Origin: Montifringilla adamsi
Taxonomy: Eukaryota > Chordata > Aves > Passeriformes > Passeridae
Length of the DNA stretch: 64,000 bases
Assembly: GCA_017590115.1 (NCBI GenBank)
Contig: JAGGNK010015447.1
Span: 496,001 to 560,000, forward strand
Direction of reading: 5' to 3'
The translations under genes and the position numbers were made by a program. The notes below the pieces were generated by a model. That model saw nothing but the letters and a program-made list of their open reading frames with translations, was not told where the DNA came from and did not search any database. Shown here piece by piece: positions 39,072 through 50,263 of this stretch (its first letter is position 1; the number at the start of each line of letters is the position of its first letter).

Positions 39072-40252
39072 TTTATTTTGGTTTGTATTTTTTGTGGTTT
39101 TGAAAGTATTGTTGAGAAGACAAAATGAGAAGAAAACCTTTTGTCCAAACTCTGAATTTCAAGCTGGGTTAGAGACAAAATCAACAGGAAAAGAAACAGA
39201 TTTTTTAAGAAAGTTTAATTTTCATTCATGACAGAATAATGTTATTCCTTAAATGCTTGTAGGTGAAAGCTTGATTAGTGAATATATTTATCTTCCAGGG
39301 AAATGCAGTTCTGCAAAATATTTTACTTTACAGTAAATCACAACAGCAGCAATTTTTGTAACTTTACATTCAGTGTACATGGAGATGCCACATGATTTAC
39401 ATGATTGATTTACTTGATTCCATTCTCACTCCTCAGCTTTGCACTGGTGGTTCAGTGGCATGATTCTTCTTGACACTGGCTGAATTCCAAGTCTAAGTGA
39501 GAGGAGAATCAAACATGCAAGGTTTGGTTTTTAGCTTTTTGTTCAGGACAATGGGTGCTAAGGAGGTTCCCTGGTTCTGGCAGCTTCAGCCGTTCTGACG
39601 GCCTCCCTGCTCACCAGCACATCCATTCCGGCTCCTGCTAAGCAAAGCACGATATATCCATAGATGCAAGTGTCCAGTGATTTAAATTCCTTCTCTTCCC
39701 ACATCTCCCAGAGCCCTGCGTGCCCTCCGGAGGTGGCACCCTCTGGCAGCGTAGGTTAGGAAGGCACAAAGACTCCTTCAGACCCAACATGTTTGCAAAC
39801 CCCCTTCTGGCAGCTACAGCCAATGAGACCATGAGGTGTGTGCACTTCTCCATGGTCAGTCCTTCTCCACAGTCAGTGCAACCTGCCCAAGGATAGAGAC
39901 TAAAGCAGGAGTGCCCCATGCCCCATGGGCACCTGCAGGAGGAGGGATGGTTGCCGGGAGAATTCCTGCCAGGAGAATCCCTGCATTCCTCCCCAGCTCG
40001 AATGCAGTGTCACCACAGGAACCAGCTACAGCCCCAATACAGCCCTTATCTCACACCGATGAAATCTGGAAATGCTGCAGCCCAGAGGGCATTTAAATTG
40101 TAACAGAGCCACTCACATCTGGAGATTCTAAGGAAACAAAAGAGCCTCCCTTTGCTCCCTTTCCTTCTCTTCTCTCCTTCTCTTGTTTTAGGCTCAGAAT
40201 CACATCATGCAGTAAGCAGAGGCAAGCACAGGCTGTTCCCTTCCCTCAGGAG
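39072..40252 (-). other. ANO2: Probable ANO2 3' untranslated region
   Basis: This is sequence immediately downstream of the ANO2 stop on the minus strand. There is no further coding frame. Candidate poly(A) signals on the minus strand are AATAAA at 39072-39077 and ATTAAA at 39214-39219, which would give a 3' UTR of roughly 1.0-1.2 kb. Neither has an obvious GU-rich element next to it and no transcript data are available, so the end point is a guess. Confidence 0.3.
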
Positions 40253-40534
40253 TCACACCACCGTGTGCTGTGAGCTGAAGGAGGTGAAGCTGCCCTTGGG
40301 GCTGCGGTGACACTGGGAGAAGCTGGCAGCCCTGGTCCTTCTGCTTTTGGTCCCGCTCCTGCGTTTCCGCTTGTCATGTGAAATAAAGCTTTCGATCAGC
40401 TTCAGCTTCTCGTGCTCTTCCTTCAGGAAGAAGTCAACAAGCATGGTCTTCTCCTTTTTGATCTGTTCACTGATGTCCTTGGGGATATCAGGGATCATCC
40501 AATCAACCAGAACACTGAGGAACATCACCAGGTT
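40253..40534 (-). CDS. ANO2: ANO2 last coding exon: end of TM10 and cytoplasmic C-terminus
   Basis: The coding part is 282 bp with its TGA stop on the minus strand at 40253-40255, and the acceptor AG is at 40535-40536 after a pyrimidine-rich tract. Its 93 residues begin [20 protein letters not shown] (end of TM10 and the conserved PDIPKDIS motif). An amphipathic charged helix follows ([20 protein letters not shown]). Next comes a very basic tail with KRKRR and SRRTR, where RTRAAS looks like a basophilic-kinase site, and then a Ser-rich end. The protein finishes HTVV, which fits a class I PDZ ligand (Thr at -2, Val at 0). ANO2 has been reported in a PSD95-containing complex at photoreceptor terminals, and this end could serve that. 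The tail is the part that separates ANO2 from ANO1. Confidence 0.96.
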   Translation of the reverse strand, partial: NLVMFLSVLVDWMIPDIPKDISEQIKKEKTMLVDFFLKEEHEKLKLIESFISHDKRKRRSGTKSRRTRAASFSQCHRSPKGSFTSFSSQHTVV

Positions 40535-41979
40535 CTGCAAGCACAGCAGCAGACATGAAGTAAGCATGAAAAATCAAAAATACTTGCACTGGAGAAAAAC
40601 CAAACCTTTGTTATAGCTATGAGACAGATGTCAAACACATTTTGCTGGTGGTGTGTGGTAGTAAACAGTTGATTAAGGCTGTATTTCAAGAAACAGCTCA
40701 GGTTTGTGCACAGCTACTCCTCAATGTAGAGGCTGAATTAAACATGTGCTTCAGTTAGGTTTGAAATAGGAAAGGACATGGAATCATCAAATAATCCATG
40801 GCCTTAGTAGCTAAACCAGCATTATTCTTTACAAGCATCCAAAGGTGCCCAGTTCTCAACATCCAATTCCTTGATACTGAGTTCAGAATCCATTACTATA
40901 AGAACATCTCCAATACAATCACAAATCCTGAAACACAAGGCAAAGATACCCATGTGTTTGCAGTGTGGCCTGAGCACACAGAGAACAACTTTCATGGCCA
41001 TTTGTCCTCAAATCCTTCTGTCTGCTGACAAGCAGGATTGTTTTTTACACTACCACACTGTGCAAGCCAAAATCCCAAATCTCAGGTGTCAAGGTGAATA
41101 CAGGTGCTGCTCATAACATCAAGCAGGAAGCAGACTGGGCAAAAAGTTTTGCTTGCTTGTGAAATCTATAGATAAGCAATGCTTTGGGGGGTTGTATTGT
41201 CATGATAATGCTTTGAGAAGTGTGTTGTGTAATGCCTGGAAATGTGTGAGAGCAGTTGGCTGACAGGGCTGCTAGCATGAGCTCTCTGTCCCCATATGAG
41301 ACAACGGAGCTAATTAACCAGGGAATGTTCTCTGGCAGAGCAGGCAGAGGGTTTGAAGCCCAGCAGAACCAATTGCTTTCAAGTGCTTTGCAGCCAGTGG
41401 AAAATTACTGAAGGCACAGCAAAGAAGCAGAAGAGGGCAATACAAATCAGGCAAGATTCACAGAAACACTTGGGAACACTCGGCAGGTAGGGACAAAAGA
41501 AAGGCAGATTTGTAAAAGAGGGATGAGCCCAATTTGGTTGTGGAAGGATCCCAGATCATGGAGGAGGGCAGAAGGAAGCCACTGGAAAGGCAAGCCATGA
41601 TAGCAAATCCCTTGCTAATGAAATCCTCACACTGGGGACAATTTACTTTTCTCCATTCAAGAAAGTAGCAAAAAACCTTGGACAATTTATTACTTCTGTT
41701 TATTTCTTGCTTTGGGTAAAGAACAGCAGTTAACAAGCTTACACAGCACTTATGTACTTTCTACAAGTGGTACCTCTGAGACTATAAAAGTTGACAAAGT
41801 TAACTTAAACATTCAAAAGCTTGGGGTATTTTGGGGACCACTGCTAACACCAAGGGCTAAAGGAAGATGTGGGTCTTGCTTTCCACGTCTATTGGACATG
41901 GGCTTCTTTGAAACACACATTTTGATCCATCTATGATGATATTTCTGTGTCTGAAAGTGAAGTAACTCATCAGACTTAC
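40535..41979 (-). other. ANO2: ANO2 last intron (about 1.45 kb)
   Basis: The intron lies between the exon ending ILFQ and the final exon, with donor GTAAGT and acceptor TTGCAG. No repeat or extra exon was recognised inside it. Confidence 0.85.
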
Positions 41980-42085
41980 CTGAAATAGAATCACAAAAGC
42001 CAAGCGAGCGGACAAGACCGCCCAGTACTGCTTAGAAAACTCGTACTGGTGTGGGGACCAAGGTGGTTCTCTGTAGTCTTTGAAC
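41980..42085 (-). CDS. ANO2: ANO2 coding exon: loop end and first half of TM10
   Basis: This 106-bp exon has acceptor AG at 42086-42087 and donor GTAAGT at 41974-41979. After one carried base it encodes 35 residues: [19 protein letters not shown], then [16 protein letters not shown]. The YREPPW block is a hallmark of anoctamins 1 and 2. The aromatic start and hydrophobic end form the first half of the last membrane helix (TM10). It ends on a codon boundary that joins NLVMFL in the final exon. It lies in a stretch without a long open frame and is supported by similarity and by perfect phase with both neighbours. Confidence 0.96.
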
Positions 42086-42949
42086 CTGGAGATGAAAACA
42101 GCTCAGTTATCACAGTTCTGGCAATTTCCTCCAGCACCAATTGCTGTGATTAATGTGATTTTCCAATCACAAAACCCAAAGAATCAAATCCTCCAGATGT
42201 TCTTACTTCAACCCTTATTATGAAATACAACTTCAGAATTAGAGCTGGACTACCTCCACTGAATTTAACACACTCAGTGTGGTTTTTACAGTTGTAACCA
42301 AAATCAGAACATTCTTTTAATGTTTGAAATGTCCAGATTTTAGAGGATTGACAGAAATCCCCTTTATTTTATAATGTAAATTGTAAATCAATGTACATGG
42401 AATAAAATGCTGAAATGAAAGCAGAGAGATAGTCCAAGGCATTTTCAGGGTGAAGGAGATAAACCTGCATTCATTTCACCCAAAACTTGATTAATTTAGG
42501 GAATAACTCAGCCCACATAAAATGTGACTCATGCTTTGGTGATTCCTGTCTTTGCATTAACAGAAGGGGGAGCCATGGGGAAGGCACTTCCTAAGTTAAC
42601 TGTCTAGCCTTGGACAGGATAAAACAGAGCCTTAGTTGTTTGGTGTAAAGACTGTTGCTTTTAGTATTATCATCAATCATTTAGAAGTAAACAACAGGCT
42701 AATAAAAATCACAGATGCTCCTAAATTGGAAAGTCTTGCAAATAGCAGGAAACACAGAAAGCAATAAGAATTGGAGACAGGAAACACAATGAGAATAAGA
42801 TGGGGAAATGGAAAATAATTAAAAATAAAACACTTGAAGGATCTTTGAAGGGATAGTGTTTGAAAGTGGAAATAGCCTGGAGCTTGCAGAGGCTAGCAAG
42901 TTAGCACAAGTTTGAAATATGGCAGCAGGACAATGTATGACTTGTGGAT

Positions 42950-43380
42950 ATATCAACAAAAGTCACAATTGTGCTGGGGCAGGGAATTAGCCTTCCTCTG
43001 AACAGCCCAGGTAAATCCACACCTGGATTTCTGCATTCAGCTATTCAGCTGTGCACATTCCAGAGGGGTGGAAGGGAAAACAAAAAGAAAAAAAAATGGA
43101 AACCAAAGAAAAGATAGCAACAAATTGAAGGTAGTTCAGGAGAACAGTACAAGGGCTGAGGAGATTGACTCATTGGGAAGATTAAAGAGCAGCACATGTA
43201 TTGCTCCACTTTGGTAAGTAACAGCCACAGTTGGACATGATAACCATGTGCAAATTGTGCCCTTAGGACTGAAAGGGATAATTTAGTGCTGTTCCCAGTG
43301 TTTGACTAGGAGTAATGGGATGAAATTAAGAAAGGGAAAATCTGTTTTGAATACCACAAAACCCGTCCTGACAGTAAGAT
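42950..43380 (+). mobile_element. Possible ancient CR1 remnant
   Basis: Scattered similarity to the CR1 layout is seen: 'CAGGTAAATCCACACCTGGA' like the consensus 'CCACACCTGGAGTACTG', a GGCTGAGGAGATTGAC-like segment, and 'CTGAAAGGGATAATTTAG'. It is heavily diverged and could be chance. Confidence 0.35.
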
Positions 43381-44299
43381 TCATTAGACTGTGCAAAAGC
43401 CTCCGTTGGGGGATAATGGAGAAGGTTCATATATAAAATCTGTCAGCTTCAGTTTGCAGGTGCGCTTGCCAAAATTACCTTCAGGTTCTACCCACATGGT
43501 TTTGCATGTTAAATTACACATTTGCAGTCCACGCATCCCCTACATCCTGCTGCTCCCCACCCCCAAGAAACTGAGTCTGAATGCTGGATGTCATTCTGTG
43601 CTGCAGCTTCTGGAGACAAAGGACAAGAGGTACAGTCCACAGGGAAGAGAATACCACTTTAAATTGGGGGCTGTGTTAATTTAGGGAAGAACTCCCTGGG
43701 CTGTGTTAGCCCCTGGATGGTTTTGCTCAGCAGTGCAAGCACAGGTCCTGTCTTAGGATTCCTGTGCTGTTCCTGCAATGCCAGATCTCCCCTCTGGTAC
43801 TTTTCTAGACATTGTGGACTCCCACATGTTGCTCAAATCTGGATGAGTGCTGCACCAAGGGCCCAAGTCAGTTCCCTTGAACTTAATCTGCTTGAACATC
43901 AAAGCCAAAGAAAGCCACTGAGTTTCTTGTGGACTTTGCCAACCACTATAAATCAATCCCAGTCTTGAAATGGAGCTCAGGTTCACCTGGAAGGGTCACC
44001 AACTGTGGTGGGTTTTCCATTTAATGCATTTTGAGCTTCACAAACTATGTAAGTGTTGCAGGATATCAGACCCCTTGGAAATTTCAGGTGGCTCAGCTGG
44101 GAATCACACTGTTAGTGATGCCTAAACCTGCACTAGCAAATGATTTATGGTGAAGGAAAATGTTGCCAGAGCTATAGATGAGGTAGCTGGGCCTCCTCCC
44201 CACCTCCTTTTTAAAATTATTCTCTGCCCCATGGGACTCCAAAGGGCCTTTTCTAACTCCTAGATTCTGCAGGTAGTTCCTTTTTTCAAAGACCATCTT

Positions 44300-44425
44300 T
44301 TCAGCTCAAGAAGCATTTGGACAATATCCTTAGGTGTGATTTTTGGGGTCTTCTGTACAGGGTCAGGATTTGATAATCCTTGTGGGTCCCTTCCAACTCA
44401 GGATATTCTATGATTTTCTGATTCC
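44300..44425 (+). mobile_element. CR1 LINE 3' fragment
   Basis: This is a forward CR1 3' end of the subfamily with 'AAGCATTTGGACAAT', 'TGTGATTTTTGGGGTCTTCT', 'TGATAATCCTTGTGGGTCCC', 'TTCCAACTCAGGATATTC' and terminal 'TATGATTTTCTGATT'. It lies antisense to ANO2. Confidence 0.92.
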
Positions 44426-47226
44426 CTCACCTCTTCAATGCTTCACTCTTAAAATATTTTATTCAGCAGGTATGGTAGGAAGAGCAACCAACCAGTGCTG
44501 CAAAAGGACAAGAATATGAAGTAGTCAACGTGGTTGAAGAATAGAGCACAGAAAAGTTATATGGAAGAATAGAAAAATGTGCACTGAAAGTAGAGAATTG
44601 TAGGACAGGAGAAGCTGAGTGGAGAGAATTGAAGCCAAAGCTAAGACAAAGATGTTAATATATTTCAGAAGTTTATTGTGTATGGAGGAAAAAAAGACTG
44701 GTAAAAAAAATCTAACTGTATATAGGTGGAATTTCAAATCAGTCCAAATAAGCTAATCTGTTTAATTTCCTTCTTCAGCTGGCCTTGAGAAGAAATTGGA
44801 CAAAACATCCACAATCACAGAATCAGCAGAGCAGGAGTATAAAAAAATTAGTCAGGGAAAAATGTTAGCATCCACCACTGATCATTAAGAATAGATGAGA
44901 TGAATCCCATGACATTAAGAAAATAAATTCAAATACACTTTATACAGTTGCTGAATGTTGGAGCAGACCCATGTTAAAGCAAAAGTCCCTTGAATGACTC
45001 CATATCTGCTGCTTCCTTTTTTCAATGTGACCAGTAGGTTTGTATGTACTCCATCATCATACAAGTCTACAAGGATTAAAATATCCCATATCTTAGCAAG
45101 ATTTGCTTCTAATTTGCCTTCAGCTATACAAATGCCATTTTTCCCTGAAAGAAAAAAAGTAAAATTATGACTAATACTGTGCATCAGGACAGCTTTACAG
45201 CAACCTTTATTTGGAAGCAGTGCCAAAGAGTTCACAGCACTGCAGAAAATGCTGCTCTAAATATTTGGAGAATGTATTCTGTATGTTCAGTGGCAGAGTT
45301 GTTTCTGGCTTGTTACAGTTATTTTTAAGATACCTTAATCTCTGGCAATGCCCATAAGGAGAAAAATGCAGCCTCATTACAACCACATTTATCTCCAGAG
45401 GTCACAGAAATCTAAGAATAAGAGAGGTCAGCTTGTTCCCAATGCATTTGCCAGAAACAGAAATACAGATTTTATTTCCAGCTTGAGGGGCAGTGTTTGG
45501 TTGCCTGTCTCTTGGGACGCAAGTTAGAGACCCCATACTTTATCACAGTGATAGTTCTGTCCAAAGTTGAGATTTTTATAAGATTCAAATGAAGCAGATG
45601 ATAATGAGAAACAGTGTTTGTGGACGCTGACATATTTTCCCAATTGTCTCCTGATAAGAGAAATGTTCCCATAGTTTTGTCTCACTCGACTAACGCATTA
45701 ATTTTTTTCCTCTTCTCAGTTTCTTAGATGGTGTCATCAGGCAGGGAGCACTTTTGAACACAGTGTAGATGATTCCCTTCTCCGTCTGTTTGGGCTCTGT
45801 TGAGTATTTGGCTGCATATGACCATACTAATGTGAGGAGTGCCTTTCACTCTGTTGTTAATGCACATATTTCCAAACACACCAGCACTTCAACATCTATA
45901 AACAGGGGCCAGTGGCTGGAACAAGGTAAAAAGCAGCATAGTGAAAATAGCAAAATCACAGTGAAGTGGATCAAGATGCTTGTTGAAGAAAAACACACAC
46001 AGATTTAGGGATGAAAAATTAAAAAGTGCTAGAGTGGAAAAGCATTTCACAGACTTACAAATCTGAAAGTCCAGAGATGCTGCATACTTTAACAAGGAAT
46101 ACTTTGCTAACAAACAAATCCCAGCAGCAGAAACGAGGAATTGCAGAGCTCACAAGCTTATAAGTTACTTAAAAGTTAGGAGTGCATTCATCTATCCTCT
46201 GCTGTAGTCGAGGTGAGAAGGTAGGTTCCTCCCAAAGGCAATCCCAACAGCACTGCCTGAGTAACAGGGACAGATTTCTCTCCCTGTTTACCTTGCTTCC
46301 AGTGAAGAAACTGGGATGTGTCATTTTGCGGGTTATAGTTGAGCAAGCTATATACCCCACTTAAAATCAGTGTGAAATATATTGCATATCAAAGCAAGGG
46401 ATGGAAAACCACTCTACATTAAGACTATCCTTAAATAAATGGAAGAGGAACTGTTATAATTATTTTGTGCCATTGCAGAGACCAAGCACAGGGTGATTTC
46501 AAGGGAGTCAAGAAGGAAGGGGAGACAGGCTGTTGAGTATAACACTGACCCCAAGCAGATCAGTTTTGAACAGCTGGGGGTTATAATGCCTTAAACCAGC
46601 TCTTTCAATTTCTGTATATTATTATAAAAATACCAAGTTACTTTGAAAGCTGGACCCACATTAGTGATTTCTCATACAAACTGGAACTACTCTATAGGTA
46701 TCTAGTATTTGGGAAATATTTTAAATGAAGTTGAACCTTGTTTCCCCAGTCAGAAAAGATGTATCTGAAATAGTAGACAGGTACATGGTGACTGGTGCAG
46801 GTTCTAAAGATAGGTATAATATACTGAAAACTCATATCTCAGCAAGTAAGGACTGAATTTAATAAAGACAGAGAAAGCCTGGTTCTAAATGGTTCTGGGT
46901 GACCATTTAAAAAAATCATTAATTTTAATTAAAGCTGTATCTTTCAGTAAAGAAAGTGTTAGTTTGCTTTTTTTTTTCTGTGGATCAAGTCTGTCTAAAT
47001 TGTTTATTTTGCCTTTTAATGCCCTGAAAAAAACCCTTTTAAAGACCTTGTAACACAGCGAGAATTCTCTAAAGGCAGCACTTCCAAAACCACATTATCA
47101 AAGGCACCTGAATATTGCTGAATATGTGGCCATATAAGTGAATTTTATCAATTCCTACTTGGAAAAATGACATAAGAGCCAAGGAAATTCCCTCGACTGT
47201 GCAAACTGCCCTTACAAGTACTTTAC

Positions 47227-47408
47227 CTGCAGAATGAAACTTCCTGTGCAAACAGGGAGTTTTCTGGCTGTGTCCCAGCCTTGAGCTGGCTGACATTGAA
47301 GTATGAGAGGGTGTGATTGATGAAGCCATGCATGGTTCCATTCTGACTGTATGCATATTGATACATAAGGCGTGGGATGAAATCGGAGGTAACAGCAATG
47401 ACAAAAGC
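47227..47408 (-). CDS. ANO2: ANO2 coding exon: TM9 and extracellular TM9-TM10 loop
   Basis: This 182-bp exon has acceptor AG at 47409-47410 and donor GTAAAG at 47221-47226. It starts in phase 0 with [20 protein letters not shown] (TM9 and its outer end). An extracellular loop follows with three N-glycosylation sequons (NGT, NHT, NVS), then a more divergent segment [14 protein letters not shown] and the conserved SFC. The last two bases AG join the first G of the next exon to make Arg. The loop length and position fit anoctamin-1/2 proteins. The segment between NVS and the Cys differs from the mammalian paralogues as I recall them, which is normal for this loop. Confidence 0.96.
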
Positions 47409-47971
47409 CTGAGAGATGGAAAAACAAACAAAAAAAAAAACAACAACCAAACAAACAACAGCATCATGAATCTGTGTCTCCAGGTTAAGTAATTCAGGGG
47501 AAAATGTTAATGTCCAGGTAAATTTAGAGTGGTGGTGAAGGGAGAGTTATATGGCCAGAATTGGTACAGAATATTTGCACAATAACCTGCTCTGTCTCTC
47601 CAAGGGAAGGCTCAGCTAGGGAAGTAGCAAAATCAATTAATGGACTGCACATTGCTCCAATTCTTTCCATCTCTGGAGCCATCAGGAGGTTTATCACTGG
47701 TTTAAAAAAAACCTTACAACAAGACCTAATAGTCAGTTGGTATAATTTGGGCTATATTTTGGTGTAGTTACACCAAACCTGTTGAGTGTAAACGTCCATT
47801 TTTCTTTCAGCATGAGGATTTACACATCACACACAGGGGGATCTCATGCTGGTATTAAACTTCATGAGACTGGTATCCCCTAAAACTGGTGTAATTGTGG
47901 GGGCAATCAGCCACAGAAATCTCTACATCCTATCAATAAGAATCCCTTTGATTTCTGCTCTGAACTCTCCT

Positions 47972-48450
47972 GTTGGAGCAGGTCCAGAGCAGGCCATGAA
48001 GACTGAAGACTTCAGTCAGAAGACTGAAGCCCCTGTGCTATGGAGACAGGCCAAGAGAATTGGGATTGTTCAGCCTGGAAAATAATAGGATTTGGGAGTA
48101 GACTTAAGAGCCCCTTCCAATGCCTGAAGAAACTCCAAGAGACCTGGAGAGGGACTTTTGACAGGGGTCTGGAATGACAGGACAAGGGGTAATGGCTTCA
48201 CACTGACAGAGAGCAGGTTTAGATGAGATATAGGGCAGAAATTGTTCCCTGTGAGGGGGCTGAGGCCCTGGCAAAGATTTCCCAGAGAAGCTGTGGCTGC
48301 CCCATCCTGGAAGTGTCCAAGGCCGTGCTGGATGGGGCTGTGAGCAACCTGGGCTAGTGGAAGGTGTCCCTGCCCTTGGCAGGGGCCTTGGAACGAGTTG
48401 ATCTTTAATGTCCCATCCAACCCCAACCATTATACAATCCTATGATGATT
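47972..48450 (+). mobile_element. CR1 LINE fragment, about 480 bp
   Basis: This is a forward CR1 3' region, antisense to ANO2. It covers 'TTGGAGCAGGTCCAGAG', 'ATTGGGATTGTTCAGCCTGG', 'AATGGCTTCACACTGACAGA', 'TGTCCCTGCCCTTGGCAGG' and terminal 'ATACAATCCTATGATG'. Near its start, 48001-48017 reads as an inverted repeat (GACTGAAG/CTTCAGTC) not in the consensus as I recall it. It is the same subfamily as the copy at 61031-61798. Confidence 0.95.
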
Positions 48451-49012
48451 TAAAACTATATTTTGCTACATAATAATTTCCCGTGTCAATAATATCCAGA
48501 TGGAGAAGCAGAATTGGGCATTCAGTATTTTTTTTTTCAAATGGGTATGCACATATTTACATTTCCTTCAAGAAAATGTACCTAATCATACTTTACTGGA
48601 ATCCTCAGAAAATAAACTTTTCCAGAGTTTGATCAACACAGGAAATTATCAAGAATCATAAATCTGCAAAGTGTATTCAGAGAAAAACAAGAGGCTGCAG
48701 AGTTTTTCTCCTCCAGCACAGCTCAGTGCTGGACAACAGAAGTCTGTGTCTGACAGTGAGATTATGGGGATGTGCAGGGTTCCACAGATTTCCTACCTTA
48801 ATTGCTGGAAACTGGAGAGCCATGAGTAAACAATGTGATCTCCACCCAAATGAAACAACACTGCCCCTCTGGAGGCCTTAGGGTGCTGTGATGTGCTGGG
48901 AGCTATTTTATTAAAGAAATTGCTTAACACCTCTCCACGAGTTTTCCCTTCAGTAGTGAAAATCACCTCCCTTTCTAAAGGGCTTTGATATCTTTAATAT
49001 CTCTGGCATTAT

Positions 49013-49062
49013 TCCATGACCTTAAAGATATTTTCCAACGTAAATGATTCCATGAGATTAGG
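49013..49062 (+). mobile_element. CR1 LINE 3' end, short
   Basis: This is a forward CR1 terminus: 'ATGACCTTAAAGATATTTTC', 'CAACGTAAATGATTCCATGA'. It is about 50 bp long and diverged. Confidence 0.75.
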
Positions 49063-49235
49063 ATCTGTAGGCTAAAAACCCACTAGAAACTATTAGGATT
49101 AAAGTCCTAAGGCATGAGATTTTTTTTATCTTAAAGCATATAGAGGAAAAATTTACTTAGGGAATACATATAGCACAATAAACATAATATATCTGTATTC
49201 TGTTGTATTGGAGCAATTGAGAAAATTAGATGCCA

Positions 49236-49327
49236 CTTTTAAATTATGTTGAAGGGACAATAAAGTATGAACAATTATAAACAATAAATTATAAAGAGTT
49301 TTAAATTACATTGAAGGAACAGTAGAA
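49236..49327. repeat. Imperfect tandem duplication, period about 62 bp
   Basis: TTTTAAATTATGTTGAAGGG (49237-) is repeated as TTTTAAATTACATTGAAGGA (49299-), with AT-rich sequence between. It lies in an ANO2 intron close to a splice donor. Confidence 0.7.
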
Positions 49328-49371
49328 GCTCCCAAGATCAAGGTTAGAAACTGGTGTAACCAAACACTTAC

Positions 49372-49424
49372 ATTAATAATCACTGAAAGTTTTCCAATAC
49401 CACTCAAGATGTTATACCAAATAC
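49372..49424 (-). CDS. ANO2: ANO2 coding mini-exon: start of TM9
   Basis: This 53-bp exon is separated from the preceding exon by a 107-bp intron. The acceptor AG is at 49425-49426 and the donor GTAAGT at 49366-49371. Two bases complete a Gly codon, then 17 codons read IWYNILSGIGKLSVIIN, the strongly conserved anoctamin stretch leading into TM9. It ends exactly on a codon boundary, so skipping it would shift the frame. It was found from family similarity and splice phase, because it is too short to stand out as an open frame. Confidence 0.95.
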
Positions 49425-49531
49425 CTGTAAGTGAAAGAAAAAAACTTATTAATAGGGTCATTATAAATTTTCTTCTTTGTTTAATTGTATTTTTGGTCTT
49501 ATCTTAACTGCAATGCTCTTTCATTACTCAC
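49425..49531 (-). other. ANO2: ANO2 short intron (107 bp)
   Basis: This is a very short intron with donor GTGAGT and acceptor CTTACAG after a T-rich tract, between the TM8 exon and the 53-bp exon. It contains no repeat. Confidence 0.92.
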
Positions 49532-49684
49532 CTATATCCTTTTCTCTCACTGTGTCTGGCCTCCTCAGCTCAGTAACAAATTTTTTTGCATCAAGACGAA
49601 CCTCGATGATGTTGTTCAGAAGAGCAAAGACAGGGGCCAGAGGGAAGGAGGCAACAAAGAGCGTGACAAAGCCAAACTGGATAA
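49532..49684 (-). CDS. ANO2: ANO2 coding exon: TM7 and calcium-binding TM8
   Basis: This is a 153-bp exon with acceptor AG at 49685-49686 (preceded by a run of pyrimidines) and donor GTGAGT at 49526-49531. Two bases complete an Ile codon with the previous exon, 50 codons follow, and one base carries over. The protein starts [19 protein letters not shown] (the TM7 hydrophobic span), then [16 protein letters not shown]. Within that, the Asn, the Glu and the Asp four residues later align with N730, E734 and D738 of mouse ANO1 in TM8, the other half of the calcium site. All three are intact. The exon ends in the cytoplasmic [14 protein letters not shown] segment. Similarity to the family is near-complete, so the call is very safe. 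Confidence 0.97.
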
Positions 49685-50226
49685 CTGAGGGGGGGAAAAA
49701 CAAGCAATGTTTTTTGATATCTTCTGAAGGGAGCAGCAAATTGTTGATGAGCTTTGTGCTTTACCAACCCCATAAAATTTCACTTCCCAGTTTGGTCCCA
49801 GGAATAAAAATCCCAGAGTAGGGCTATGAAGAAACAAAATTTTGTCACTATGGTTTATGAATGTTTTCAATAAAGCTGCTAGCACAAGCACAAACCAAAG
49901 GAAACAATAAATTTAATAAAGGACAAAGGGTTCCGAGTCTATTTTTCTGCATTTATACATAATTAATGGATTAGTCCATGCTGTTTCTTTCCTGTCCTTT
50001 TCCCTGTAAGGAAAATGATACACAATCAAGCAAAAGGAGAAAATCTACAAGGTGCCAGCTTCCCAGCTTCCTTTGAAAAACTTGGTGGCAGCCTGTGAAA
50101 AGCAAGAACAGAAGTGTCTCTGTGGAAGCAGCAGCCAGTGGTGTTGTGCAGCACTTTCATCCCTCCTTTTGCAACTGATGTCCTCCAAGTTCAGAAATAC
50201 TCTCTTTAAATGGAAACAAAGGGGAA

Positions 50227-50263
50227 TTTTATATAAATATATATTTTTATATAAATATATATT
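50227..50263. repeat. AT-rich tandem repeat
   Basis: Two adjacent copies of a 17-18 bp TTATATAAATATATATTT unit are present. It is pure A/T and partly self-complementary. Confidence 0.85.

Larger units (their letters stand above)
42086..47226 (-). other. ANO2: ANO2 intron with CR1 fragments (about 5.1 kb)
   Basis: The intron lies between the loop exon and the YREPPW exon. It holds a clear CR1 3' fragment at 44300-44425 and a possible older CR1 remnant near 42950-43380. Nothing else was recognised. The flanking exon phases already match, so no missing exon is expected here. Confidence 0.8.
47409..49371 (-). other. ANO2: ANO2 intron with CR1 (about 1.96 kb)
   Basis: The intron lies between the 53-bp exon and the TM9 exon. 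It contains a long CR1 (47972-48450), a short CR1 3' fragment (49013-49062) and an imperfect 62-bp tandem duplication (49236-49327) only about 45 bp from the splice donor. Confidence 0.85.
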
